From NCBI GenBank assembly GCA_022703115.1, contig JAKLEK010000041.1, positions 1 through 10,147 on the forward strand: a stretch of DNA of 10,147 bases, written 5' to 3'. Below the pieces are notes generated by a model. That model was given only the letters and a program-made list of their open reading frames with translations, was not told the DNA's origin and ran no database searches. Below, in pieces: positions 1 to 6,498 of this stretch. Each line of letters begins with the position of its first letter. Position 1 is the first letter of the stretch. The position numbers and the translations under genes are program-made. The stretch is from Elusimicrobiota bacterium. Its GTDB lineage: Bacteria; Elusimicrobiota; Elusimicrobia; Elusimicrobiales; UBA9959.

Positions 1-341
1 ATTCCTTTTCCCCAATGATGGACCTCCGAGGTTTTTCCGTGCATGAGCCTGGCCGCGCGGACCACCTTCCCGCCGAAGGCCTGGCCTATGCACTGGTGTC
101 CGAGGCATATCCCGAGTATCGGAATGCGGCCGCCGAGTTCCTTTATGACGGAAAGCGACGCGCCGGCGGAGTCCGGGGCGCCAGGGCCCGGGGAGATCAC
201 TATCGCTTCCGGTTTCATGTCCGCGGCCTCCCGGGCGCTTACTGCGTCGTTGCGGACCACGGAACAGCGGGCTCCGAGCTCTTCCAGATACTGAAAGAGA
301 TTGTACGTGAACGAATCATAATTATCGATGAGAAGTATCAT
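1..341 (-). CDS. trpG: Anthranilate synthase glutamine amidotransferase component (TrpG), 5' part only
   Basis: The first 113 residues are present; the gene runs off the left edge. It is a class I glutamine amidotransferase that would release ammonia from glutamine for TrpE. The N-terminus reads MILLIDNYDSFTYNL, the hallmark opening of TrpG/PabA proteins. An SPGPG oxyanion-hole region follows at residues 50-54, the nucleophile elbow GICLGHQ at 77-83 (catalytic Cys79), and MHGKTS at 100-105. The catalytic His and Glu near the C-terminus lie outside the window. The start ATG (339-341) overlaps the trpE stop as ATGA, so the two subunits are probably translationally coupled; a Shine-Dalgarno is weak at best. 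PabA is the alternative and is hard to separate by sequence because some bacteria share one subunit, but adjacency to a TrpE-type partner favours TrpG. Confidence 0.95.
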   Translation of the reverse strand, partial: MILLIDNYDSFTYNLFQYLEELGARCSVVRNDAVSAREAADMKPEAIVISPGPGAPDSAGASLSVIKELGGRIPILGICLGHQCIGQAFGGKVVRAARLMHGKTSEVHHWGKG

Positions 342-1822
342 TCGGCCCCGTGGGCTACCTCTACCGCGCGGCGAACGGACCTGGATTTGTTCACCGCCTC
401 CTGGTATTCGCGCGCCGGGTCGGAGTCGGCCACTACTCCCGCCCCGGCCTGCAGCACGGCCTCCCCTCTCCTGACCGAAAGGCCGCGTATGGCGATGCAG
501 GAGTCCAGATTGCCTGAAAAGTCGTGGTAGACTACCGCCCCGCCGTAAGCGCCGCGTCTGAACGGCTCCAGTTCGGAGATTATCTCCATAGCGCGTATCT
601 TCGGCGCGCCTGTCAGGGTTCCCGCCGGGAAACAGGCGCAAAGAGCGTCCCAGGCCGATACGCCACCCTTCAGTTCGCCCTGCACCAGCGACACCAGATG
701 CATTACGTGCGAGAAGCGGCGGACCCGCATGAATTCGCGTACGCGGACCGAGCCCGGCCTGGAGACCCTGCCCAGATCGTTGCGGCCCAGGTCCACAAGC
801 ATCAGATGTTCGGCTTTTTCCTTCTCGTCGGCCAGAAGGTCCTTCTCGTTCCGCTCGTCTTCCGCGTGGTCACGTCCCCTGGGCCTGGTCCCCGCTATCG
901 GACAGGTCTCGAGACGTCCTCCCACGCAGCGGACCAGCATCTCCGGCGAGGCTCCGAGCACCTCTTCTTCGCCCATGGACATGTAATATAGATACGGCGC
1001 CGGACTGACCGAACGCAGCGCCCGGTAGACGCTGAAGGGCGGGACGCGCAGACGCGTCCTGAACTGTTCGGAAAGCACGCATTGGAAGATGTCGCCGCGC
1101 AGTATGTGGCCTTTGATGGCGCTCACCGCGTTCATGAAGGCCTTGCGGCCGAGCACGGGCCTGAATCCGGGGCCCCTGGCCACGGACCGCCTGGCCTGGG
1201 TAGAGAGCTCGACGCGGGATGGGCGGCTCAGCGCTCGTTCCATCGCCTTAAGATCGGCCAGGGCGCGCGCGTATCCCGCCGCCAGGGGTTCCTCTTCCGT
1301 GAATATGTTGGAGATCAGCAGTACCTTGCGTTCCACGTGGTCGAAGACCACCACGTTGCCGAAGACCATGAAGCGAGCGTCGTGCCCGGCTGGCGGCAGG
1401 CCGCGCTCCGGAAGACGTTCCAGGAAGCGCACGCAGTCGTAACCGAAATAGCCGACCGCGCCGCCGGAGAAAGGCGGGAGGTCCGGGGCCTTCGCGCCCC
1501 TGAACCTCGCCAGCCTCGCGCCCAGGGCTTTTATCGGGTCGCCCGGCAGCTTCTCCGTCCTGCGTCCGGCCGCCGAGGTCAGGATCCCGCCGGAGACCGT
1601 GAGCGTCTCGCGCGGGCGGGCTCCCAGGAAAGAGTAGCGCGCCAGGCGCTCCCCCCCCTCCACGCTCTCCAGAAGGAAAGCGTCCCGGCCGGCGCCGTAA
1701 GCCTGGCGCAGACGCAGAAAAGCCGAAACCGGCGTGAGCAGGTCGGCCTGCATCTCCCGCACGACCGGTATGACGTTCGCCCGTTTCGAGGCTTTCCGGA
1801 TCAGGCTGAATTCTGTGGACAT
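338..1822 (-). CDS. trpE: Anthranilate synthase component I (TrpE)
   Basis: A 494-residue chorismate-utilising enzyme that converts chorismate plus ammonia (from TrpG) to anthranilate, the committed step of tryptophan synthesis. The N-terminal domain carries LLESVEGGERLARYS at about 50-64; the LLES element forms part of the tryptophan feedback site in characterised TrpE proteins, so inhibition by tryptophan is likely. The catalytic domain shows GASPEMLVR (290-298), PIAGTRPRG (308-316), the acidic/basic stretch around 320-350 with LVDLGRNDLGR, GTLTGAPKIRAMEI (401-414) and AGAGVVADSDP (459-469). Alanine in PIAGT argues against aminodeoxychorismate synthase PabB, which usually has Lys there (PIKGT). 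It lies 25 nt after the DAHP synthase gene and overlaps trpG by ATGA. No Shine-Dalgarno is visible before the ATG at 1820-1822, yet the resulting N-terminus fits the family. Confidence 0.97.
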   Translation of the reverse strand: MSTEFSLIRKASKRANVIPVVREMQADLLTPVSAFLRLRQAYGAGRDAFLLESVEGGERLARYSFLGARPRETLTVSGGILTSAAGRRTEKLPGDPIKALGARLARFRGAKAPDLPPFSGGAVGYFGYDCVRFLERLPERGLPPAGHDARFMVFGNVVVFDHVERKVLLISNIFTEEEPLAAGYARALADLKAMERALSRPSRVELSTQARRSVARGPGFRPVLGRKAFMNAVSAIKGHILRGDIFQCVLSEQFRTRLRVPPFSVYRALRSVSPAPYLYYMSMGEEEVLGASPEMLVRCVGGRLETCPIAGTRPRGRDHAEDERNEKDLLADEKEKAEHLMLVDLGRNDLGRVSRPGSVRVREFMRVRRFSHVMHLVSLVQGELKGGVSAWDALCACFPAGTLTGAPKIRAMEIISELEPFRRGAYGGAVVYHDFSGNLDSCIAIRGLSVRRGEAVLQAGAGVVADSDPAREYQEAVNKSRSVRRAVEVAHGAE

Positions 1823-1832
1823 AGCGTAGAGT

Positions 1833-1848
1833 ACCGCGCGGCCGCGGT
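1833..1848 (-). other. GC-rich hairpin in the DAHP synthase-trpE gap
   Basis: A perfect 6-bp inverted repeat, ACCGCG / CGCGGT, with a 4-nt loop. It touches the DAHP synthase stop codon (1848-1850) and ends 10 nt before the trpE ATG. There is no U-run after it, so it is not an intrinsic terminator. It sits where the trpE ribosome binding site would be and no Shine-Dalgarno is visible there. It could influence initiation or mRNA processing, or be chance in GC-rich DNA. Confidence 0.4.
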
Positions 1849-3206
1849 CACGAAAGGCGGAACGCCAGTTCCAGCGACTGGCGCGCGTTAAGCCGCGGAT
1901 CGCAGAGCGTCTCGTAGCGCCCCTCCGCCAGATGCTCCTCGGTGATCTTCTGGTCTCCGCCGAGACATTCTACTACATCGTTACCGGTGAGCTCAAAGTG
2001 GACCCCGCCGGGATAGGTGCCCTCGGCGCGGTGGATCTCGTTGAACGCGCGCACCTCTTTCAGGATGTCCCCGAACGACCTGGTCTTGTACCCGTTCCGG
2101 GTGACGGTGGTGTTGCCGTGCATCGGGTCGCAGCACCAGACGACCGAGCGCCCCTCCCGCTCCACCCTGCGGATGAGCGCCGGCAGCGCGGCCTTTATCT
2201 TCTCGTGCCCCATGCGCGTGATAAGCGTGAGCCGCCCCGGCGTGTTGCCCGGGTTCAGGATGTCGATAAGTTCCATGAGCTCGGCCGGGGACATTTCGGC
2301 CCCGCACTTTATGCCGATCGGGTTCCTTACCCCGCGCAGGAACTCCACGTGCGCGCCGTCCGGGTCCTGGGTGCGGCGTCCCAGCCAGAGCATATGCGCC
2401 GAACAGTCGAACCAGTCCCCATCGTAGCCCCGCCGCGGGTCCGCGGTGGTGCTGTCCCGGCGAGTGAACGCCTGTTCGTAGTTGAGCAGAAGGGCTTCGT
2501 GCGAAGTGAAGAATTCGGCTTCCCTGATCTGCGGGCTGCTTTCCGCGGTGACGCCCAGGGAGGCCATGAACGAGAGGGTCTCCTCGAGACGTCCGGCTAT
2601 GTTCTCGTAATGCGAGTTCTCGGGGCTCTTCTTGATGAAGTCCAGGTTCCAGGCGTGGACCTGGTGGAGGTCGGCGTAGCCGCCGTGTGCGAAGGCTCGC
2701 AGCAGGTTCAGCGTTGAGGCCGACTGCGCGTAGGCGCGTTCCATCCTCTCCGGGTCCGGCGTCCGCGCGGCCGGGTCGAACTCGAAGCCGTTCACCATGT
2801 CGCCCCTGTACGCGGGCAGCGTCACGCCGCCGCGGGTCTCAAGGTCGTTGGACCTGGGTTTGGCGAACTGCCCTGCCGCGCGGCAGACCTTCACTATCTG
2901 TTTTTTCGTGCTGAAGCCGAGCACTATCGCCATCTGCAGTATTATCCGGAAGTCGTCCCTGATCGTATTTGCCCGGAAATCGCTGAAACTTTCCGCGCAG
3001 TCGCCGCCCTGGAGCAGGAAGGCCTTTCCCGCCGCCACCTGCGCGAGCCGTTCCTGCAGCCGGCGCGCTTCGCCAGCGAAAATTAGCGGCGGGTAGGAGG
3101 CGAGCCTCGCCTCGACCGCGGCCAGTTTGGCCGTGTCCGGATACGAAGGCATCTGTTTGGCGGGCTTCTTCCTCCAGCCCGCAGGGGTCCATGTTCTCGT
3201 TCTCAT
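1848..3206 (-). CDS. 3-deoxy-7-phosphoheptulonate (DAHP) synthase, class II
   Basis: A 452-residue enzyme that condenses phosphoenolpyruvate with erythrose 4-phosphate, the entry reaction of the shikimate pathway. It belongs to class II (plant/Mycobacterium type), not the AroFGH class I family. Visible family motifs: WTPAGWR near the start, PPLIFAGEAR (39-48), LQGGDCAESF (65-74, metal-ligand Cys70), KPRS (116-119), DGAHVEFLRG, NPIGIKCG (295-302), RMGH (331-334), CCDPMHGNT (358-366), HFELTGNDVVECLGG (403-417) and CDPRLN (435-440). By comparison with the mycobacterial enzyme, likely metal ligands are Cys70, His363, Glu405 and Asp436. The ATG at 3204-3206 was chosen because the family N-terminus begins there, a strong Shine-Dalgarno precedes it and it overlaps the tyrA stop as ATGA; a longer upstream frame only shadows tyrA. 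It has no fused chorismate mutase and no N-terminal regulatory extension. Confidence 0.97.
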   Translation of the reverse strand: MRTRTWTPAGWRKKPAKQMPSYPDTAKLAAVEARLASYPPLIFAGEARRLQERLAQVAAGKAFLLQGGDCAESFSDFRANTIRDDFRIILQMAIVLGFSTKKQIVKVCRAAGQFAKPRSNDLETRGGVTLPAYRGDMVNGFEFDPAARTPDPERMERAYAQSASTLNLLRAFAHGGYADLHQVHAWNLDFIKKSPENSHYENIAGRLEETLSFMASLGVTAESSPQIREAEFFTSHEALLLNYEQAFTRRDSTTADPRRGYDGDWFDCSAHMLWLGRRTQDPDGAHVEFLRGVRNPIGIKCGAEMSPAELMELIDILNPGNTPGRLTLITRMGHEKIKAALPALIRRVEREGRSVVWCCDPMHGNTTVTRNGYKTRSFGDILKEVRAFNEIHRAEGTYPGGVHFELTGNDVVECLGGDQKITEEHLAEGRYETLCDPRLNARQSLELAFRLS

Positions 3207-4114
3207 CGTTCCTTCCTCCCGCGTCCCACCTTTTTCCCGGCCGCGGCGCGTCTTTTGCCGCCGGACCTCATCGCGCCCAGAACGGGCCTTATCCTGTTGG
3301 CGTTGGCCATGAGGGCTTTCATCTCCGGTCCGCTGCCGTTCCGTATCGCCCTGTGGAAATCGCAAAGATGCTCGATGTAATCCTCTACCGCTCTCAGCAC
3401 GTTGGCGCGGTTCTGGAGGAATATAGAGGCCCAGGTCTCCGGAGAGCTCTTGGCCAGCCGGACCGTGGATTCGAACCCGCCTCCGGCCAGATCGAAGATG
3501 GCAGTTTCGTCCGTCTCCTTGGCCAGGACCGTGTTGGCCAGGACGAACGAGCTTATATGCGAAAGATGGGAGACGTAAGCGGCGTGCAGGTCGTGCTCGC
3601 CGGGTTTCATGCGTATCAGGCGCATCCCAAGGGCCGAGTACATGGCGGAGACCCGCGCGACGTGGGCGGCCCCGCTCTTTTCTGCCTCGCAAATCACCGC
3701 GACCTTGCCGGCGAACAGTCCGCGCAGCGCGGCGGAAGGCCCGGAATCCTCGGTGCCGGCCATGGGATGCGAAGCCACGAACTGCTTCCGTCTGGGGTGT
3801 CCGGCGGCCGCCGCGCAGATCCCGCGCTTGGTGGACCCCATGTCGGTCACGGTGGCGCCCGGCGCGGCAAGGTCCAGCGCGCCGCGCACGGCCCCGGCTA
3901 TCGCGCCGGACGGAATGGCGAGGATGAGCATGTCCGAGGCGGCCGCCGCTTCCCGGAACGGGCGTACTTCCTTTACCAGGCCGAGTTCCAGCGCTTTCGC
4001 GGCGTTCTCCGGGTCGGAATCGACCCCGACGACCTTTTTAGCGAAACCGGAGGCTTTCAGGTCCAGCGCCAGGGAGCCGCCGATAAGTCCCAGCCCTACG
4101 ATACCTACTTTCAT
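3203..4114 (-). CDS. tyrA: Prephenate/arogenate dehydrogenase (TyrA)
   Basis: A 303-residue NAD(P)-dependent dehydrogenase that oxidatively decarboxylates prephenate (or arogenate) on the tyrosine branch. The Rossmann fold opens at residue 2 with GLGLIGGSLA (7-16). Acidic VDSD at about 31-34, at the end of the second strand, suggests NAD preference. Other family elements are ASHPMAGTE (114-122, catalytic-type His116), HDLHAAYVSHLSH (174-186; the usual SHLPH has Ser for Pro) and GGGFESTVRLA (211-221), whose Arg219 matches the prephenate-binding Arg of GGFxxxxRIA. The start ATG (4112-4114) overlaps the aminotransferase stop as ATGA and follows a strong GGAGGAGG. There is no ACT domain, so ACT-mediated tyrosine feedback is not expected. 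The last 20 or so residues form a Lys/Arg/Gly-rich tail of unknown role. Substrate choice cannot be decided from sequence. Confidence 0.95.
   Translation of the reverse strand: MKVGIVGLGLIGGSLALDLKASGFAKKVVGVDSDPENAAKALELGLVKEVRPFREAAAASDMLILAIPSGAIAGAVRGALDLAAPGATVTDMGSTKRGICAAAAGHPRRKQFVASHPMAGTEDSGPSAALRGLFAGKVAVICEAEKSGAAHVARVSAMYSALGMRLIRMKPGEHDLHAAYVSHLSHISSFVLANTVLAKETDETAIFDLAGGGFESTVRLAKSSPETWASIFLQNRANVLRAVEDYIEHLCDFHRAIRNGSGPEMKALMANANRIRPVLGAMRSGGKRRAAAGKKVGRGRKER
3210..3220 (-). promoter_or_regulatory. Shine-Dalgarno fixing the DAHP synthase start
   Basis: On the minus strand GGGAGGAAGGA precedes the ATG at 3206; GGAGG lies 8 nt and AAGGA 3 nt upstream. It lies inside the last codons of tyrA and supports the start at 3206 over the long in-frame extension further upstream. 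Confidence 0.75.
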
Positions 4115-5295
4115 TTCGGCCTCCTCCGCGCGCCGGCCAGGCTTCGCGCTCTGGAGAGCGCCTCTTTCAGGCGCATTTCGTCCGCGCAGAGAGAGGCGTG
4201 CGCGTAGCGGAGTCCGTTCCGGCCGAAGACCGATCCCGGGGTGATGAAGATCCCGGCTTCCGTCAGGAGCCGGTCCAGGAATTTCTCCACCGAGGGCACG
4301 GAGTCCGGCGCCTTGGCCCATACGAAGAGTCCGCACTGGCCGGCGGACCAGGAAAAGCCCAGCTCGGAGAAGATCATCCTGACCAGGTCACGGCGCTTCG
4401 CGTAGACCGCGTTACGCCGCCGGTGCCATTCTTCCGGCGCGGACAGGGCCTTCGCAGCCCCGGCCTGCACTGGGATGAACATGCCGGAGTCCACGTTGCT
4501 CTTGACCTTCAGGACCGCGTTGACCGTCTCCTCGGCGCCGAGCAGCATGCCGACGCGCCAGCCGGCCATATTGAACGATTTGCTGAGGGAGTTCAGCTCC
4601 AGGCTGGTCTCCGCGCGAGGGTCGGCCCCGAGGATGCTGAGAGGCCGCCCGTTGTTCAGTATAAGTCCGTACGGATTGTCGCTGCAGATGAGTATCTTTT
4701 TCCTTCTACCGAAAGCGACTAGTTCCTTGAAGAGCCCGGCGGAGGCCGGCGTTCCCGTAGGCATGTGGGGATAGTTCACCCACATCAGCCGGCAACGGCG
4801 CAGGTCCGCCTTCTCCAGCGCCTTGAAGTCCGGCAGCCAGCCGTTCTTTTCGGTGAGGTCGTAGTATCTCACCGATGCCCCGGCCAGCCTCGCCGCCGAG
4901 GTGTAGGCCGGATAACCCGGGTCGGGGACCAGGACCAGGTCTCCGGGGTTCAGGTAGGCCATGGAGACGTAGAGAATTGCCTCCTTGGAACCCAGCAGGG
5001 GAAGTACCTGCTTTTCCGGGTCCAGAACGACCCCGTAAGCGCGGGAGTACCAGCCGGCGACGGCTTTCCTAAGCCAGGGCATGGACCTGTAGGGCGCGTA
5101 GGCGTGGCTCCCCGCGTCCCTGAGCGAGCGCGCGGCGGCCGCGATAACTTCCCGGCCGGGGGACAGGTCGGGGCTGCCGATACCGAGATTTATGACGTCA
5201 TGGCCGTTCTCCGTCATTCTGCGGATCTCCGCCGTTTTCTTCGAAAAGTAGTATTCGCCTATGGCGGTCAGGCGTCCGGCTGTGGGGTATATCAT
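4111..5295 (-). CDS. Class I/II PLP aminotransferase, likely aromatic (tyrosine/phenylalanine branch)
   Basis: A 394-residue fold-type I aminotransferase and the first gene of the leftward string. Visible family elements: INLGIGSPDL (35-44), LLGSKEAI (100-107), NYPHMPTG (174-181, Asn174), SDNPYGLIL (205-213, Asp206/Tyr209) and SLSKSFNMAGWRVGM (236-250), with PLP lysine Lys239 and phosphate-contact Arg247. The overall pattern (VKSNVDSGMF, MWVNYP) recalls the aminotransferases placed next to tyrA/pheA/DAHP synthase genes in Bacteroidota, often misnamed LL-diaminopimelate or aspartate aminotransferase. Coupling to tyrA by ATGA suggests transamination of 4-hydroxyphenylpyruvate, phenylpyruvate or prephenate; this is inference. 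Oddity: the conserved substrate-carboxylate Arg near the C-terminus (family YxRxSLC) reads YAHASLC, His366 for Arg. GGAG lies 7 nt before the ATG. Confidence 0.88.
   Translation of the reverse strand: MIYPTAGRLTAIGEYYFSKKTAEIRRMTENGHDVINLGIGSPDLSPGREVIAAAARSLRDAGSHAYAPYRSMPWLRKAVAGWYSRAYGVVLDPEKQVLPLLGSKEAILYVSMAYLNPGDLVLVPDPGYPAYTSAARLAGASVRYYDLTEKNGWLPDFKALEKADLRRCRLMWVNYPHMPTGTPASAGLFKELVAFGRRKKILICSDNPYGLILNNGRPLSILGADPRAETSLELNSLSKSFNMAGWRVGMLLGAEETVNAVLKVKSNVDSGMFIPVQAGAAKALSAPEEWHRRRNAVYAKRRDLVRMIFSELGFSWSAGQCGLFVWAKAPDSVPSVEKFLDRLLTEAGIFITPGSVFGRNGLRYAHASLCADEMRLKEALSRARSLAGARRRPK
4120..4127 (-). promoter_or_regulatory. Shine-Dalgarno fixing the tyrA start
   Basis: GGAGGAGG on the minus strand, 5 nt before the ATG at 4114. 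It lies within the last codons of the aminotransferase gene and supports the short tyrA N-terminus (MKVGIVGLG) over a longer in-frame reading beginning upstream. Confidence 0.8.
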
Positions 5296-5338
5296 GGCTC
5301 TTCTCCGCGATGTCAGGAGCTAATGCCCTGATTGTCGC

Positions 5339-5366
5339 TATGTCGTTAGATTATAATATTATGTCG
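5339..5366. repeat. Direct repeat TATGTCG x2, 21 bp apart, in the divergent promoter region
   Basis: TATGTCG occurs at 5339-5345 and again at 5360-5366, same orientation, 21 bp start to start (two helical turns). The pair brackets the AT-rich core that holds the candidate -10 hexamer of the leftward operon and a 10-bp palindrome, ATAATATTAT (5353-5362). The arrangement is compatible with a regulator binding one DNA face over the promoter, but a 7-bp repeat can also be chance. No known operator (TrpR, TyrR) was recognised. Confidence 0.3.
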
Positions 5367-5379
5367 GCGCTCTTGTCTT
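5350..5379 (-). promoter_or_regulatory. Candidate sigma70-type promoter of the aminotransferase-tyrA-DAHP synthase-trpEG operon
   Basis: On the minus strand AAGACA (5379-5374, 4 of 6 to TTGACA) is followed after 18 nt by a perfect TATAAT (5355-5350). The predicted start near 5343 gives a leader of about 48 nt before the ATG at 5295. That leaves no room for a T-box or tryptophan attenuator at the operon start. Confidence 0.5.
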
Positions 5380-5400
5380 CCCGCCCGCGGCGGTCCCGTC

Positions 5401-5430
5401 CTGATAAACGCTGGATTAATTTAGTAAAAT
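5401..5430 (+). promoter_or_regulatory. Candidate sigma70-type promoter of the aroC-aroK-aroB-aroQ-aroA operon
   Basis: CTGATA (5401-5406, 4 of 6 to TTGACA), an 18-nt spacer, then TAAAAT (5425-5430, 5 of 6 to TATAAT), set in an AT-rich patch of otherwise GC-rich DNA. The predicted start near 5437 leaves about 42 nt before aroC, including AGGAG at 5469-5473, 5 nt from the ATG at 5479. A perfect TATAAT at 5352-5357 on this strand lacks a matching -35 and is less likely. Confidence 0.45.
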
Positions 5431-5478
5431 TATGCGTCTGTCCCGGTCGCTTCTTCTTCGGTCATTATAGGAGAGCAT

Positions 5479-6498
5479 ATGCGTTATCTTACGGCGGGCG
5501 AGTCGCACGGCACATATTTGTCCGGCATCCTTGAGGGGTTTCCCGCCGGTATAAGGATAACCCGGGACTATATCTCGGCCCAGCTCCGCCGCAGGCGCCT
5601 CGCTCCGGGGCGCAGTCCCAGGCAGGCAAAAGAGACGGACGATTTCAGGATAATTTCCGGCATGAGCGGGGACGTGACCACCGGCGCGCCGATATGCGTC
5701 CTGATCCCTAACGCGGGCCGGGACCTTCCACCGCCTTCCAGCCTGCCCCGCCCCGGACACGCGGACCTGGCCGGCATGCTGAAATACGGGCACAGGAACG
5801 CGGTCCTGATACGGGAGCGGGCCAGCGCGAGGGAGACCGCCGCGCGCGTGGCTCTGGGCTCTTTCGCTCTGCGTCTGCATGAGCTGCTGGACATATCCAT
5901 AAATTCCAGGGTGGTCAGGCTCGGCGGTCTGAGCCCGGTAACCGCCGGTGGAGCGGCCGCCGAAATGCTCCGCGCCCGCCGGAACGGCGACACTCTCGGA
6001 GGTGTTTTCGAGGTCACCGCGGAGAACCTGCCGGCCGGGCTGGGCGGCTATTCGCAGTGGGATTCCCGGCTGGGCGCGCGTCTTGGCGCGGCGATGATGG
6101 GGATAAACGGGGTCAAGGGGTTCGAGGTCGGCGGCGGTTTCGCCCTGGCCTCTTCCCGCGGCATAGAGGCCATGAAGGACCCCGAACTGTCCGGCGGTCT
6201 GGACGGCGGCATGACCAACGGCCGCGCTCTGGTGCTCCGCTGCGCGGTCAAGCCGATCCCCGGCCTGCCCGCGGGGGCGCCTTCCGTGGACCTGAAGACC
6301 TTCAGGAAAAAGCTTTCCGTTTCCCTGACCTCCGATATAACCGCCGTCTTCGCGGCGGCCGTGGTGGGCGAGCACATGGCGGCCCTCGAGACCGCCGGCG
6401 CTTTGCTGGAGAAGTTCGGCGGGGATTCTTTATCGGAGATCGAACGGCGGCTGAACGAATGGCGAAAGACTACGGGAAAGATACTGGCGCGCCTCTGA
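5479..6498 (+). CDS. aroC: Chorismate synthase (AroC), short and divergent
   Basis: A 339-residue enzyme for the last common step: 5-enolpyruvylshikimate 3-phosphate to chorismate, using reduced FMN without net redox. Family landmarks: TAGESHG (5-11, His10), DDFRIISG (54-61), TTGAPI (67-72), RPGHADL (91-97, His94), ERASARETAARVA (113-125), GDTLGGVFEV (170-179), VKGFEVGGGF (212-221), GGMTNGRA (243-250), KPIPGL (258-263), VVGEHMAA (295-302) and KFGGDS (312-317). His10 and His94 correspond to the catalytic histidine pair of studied enzymes. Oddities: it is shorter than the usual 350-400 residues; the common GSEAHDE and NxAGG loop elements are not recognisable (SRGIEAMKD, ELSGG); and the R[SH]D signature reads TSD at 284-286. 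The reading frame is intact and it leads the rightward operon behind a good Shine-Dalgarno. It is probably functional, but this should be tested. Confidence 0.95.
   Translation: MRYLTAGESHGTYLSGILEGFPAGIRITRDYISAQLRRRRLAPGRSPRQAKETDDFRIISGMSGDVTTGAPICVLIPNAGRDLPPPSSLPRPGHADLAGMLKYGHRNAVLIRERASARETAARVALGSFALRLHELLDISINSRVVRLGGLSPVTAGGAAAEMLRARRNGDTLGGVFEVTAENLPAGLGGYSQWDSRLGARLGAAMMGINGVKGFEVGGGFALASSRGIEAMKDPELSGGLDGGMTNGRALVLRCAVKPIPGLPAGAPSVDLKTFRKKLSVSLTSDITAVFAAAVVGEHMAALETAGALLEKFGGDSLSEIERRLNEWRKTTGKILARL

Noticed and set aside
338..1822. Aminodeoxychorismate synthase (PabB) or isochorismate synthase identity for trpE
   Set aside because: PIAGT rather than the PabB-like PIKGT, the LLES feedback element and the adjacent glutaminase subunit all point to anthranilate synthase.
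1082..1891. Long open frame on the plus strand opposite trpE (269 codons)
   Set aside because: It lies antisense to a gene with full TrpE motifs, its translation matches no family I recognise, and such stop-poor shadow frames are expected in GC-rich DNA. The same applies to 3191-4207 (+), 7022-7810 (-), 5416-6375 (-) and similar frames.
3207..3692. N-terminal extension of DAHP synthase (in frame up to 3692)
   Set aside because: The extra residues are Arg/Gly-rich shadow of tyrA; family homology begins at the ATG at 3206, which has a strong Shine-Dalgarno and an ATGA overlap. Comparable upstream extensions of tyrA, aroK, aroB, aroQ and aroA were trimmed for the same reasons.
4111..5295. LL-diaminopimelate or aspartate aminotransferase identity for the first leftward gene
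   Set aside because: General similarity would allow such a name, but coupling to tyrA and DAHP synthase and the subfamily pattern favour an aromatic role; no lysine-pathway genes are nearby.
5352..5357. Perfect TATAAT on the plus strand as the aroC promoter
   Set aside because: No acceptable -35 hexamer at 16-18 nt upstream; the AT core is better explained as the leftward -10. It is kept only as a fallback.
5381..5393. Short inverted repeat CCGCC-CGC-GGCGG between the two promoters
   Set aside because: A 5-bp arm with a 3-nt loop in GC-rich sequence is easily chance; there is no U-run and no second copy.
5310..5534. Small plus-strand open frame across the intergenic region, a candidate leader peptide
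   Set aside because: It overlaps the aroC start out of frame, has no clear ribosome binding site, no run of Trp/Tyr/Phe codons and no terminator/antiterminator pair; it is upstream of the likely transcription start.
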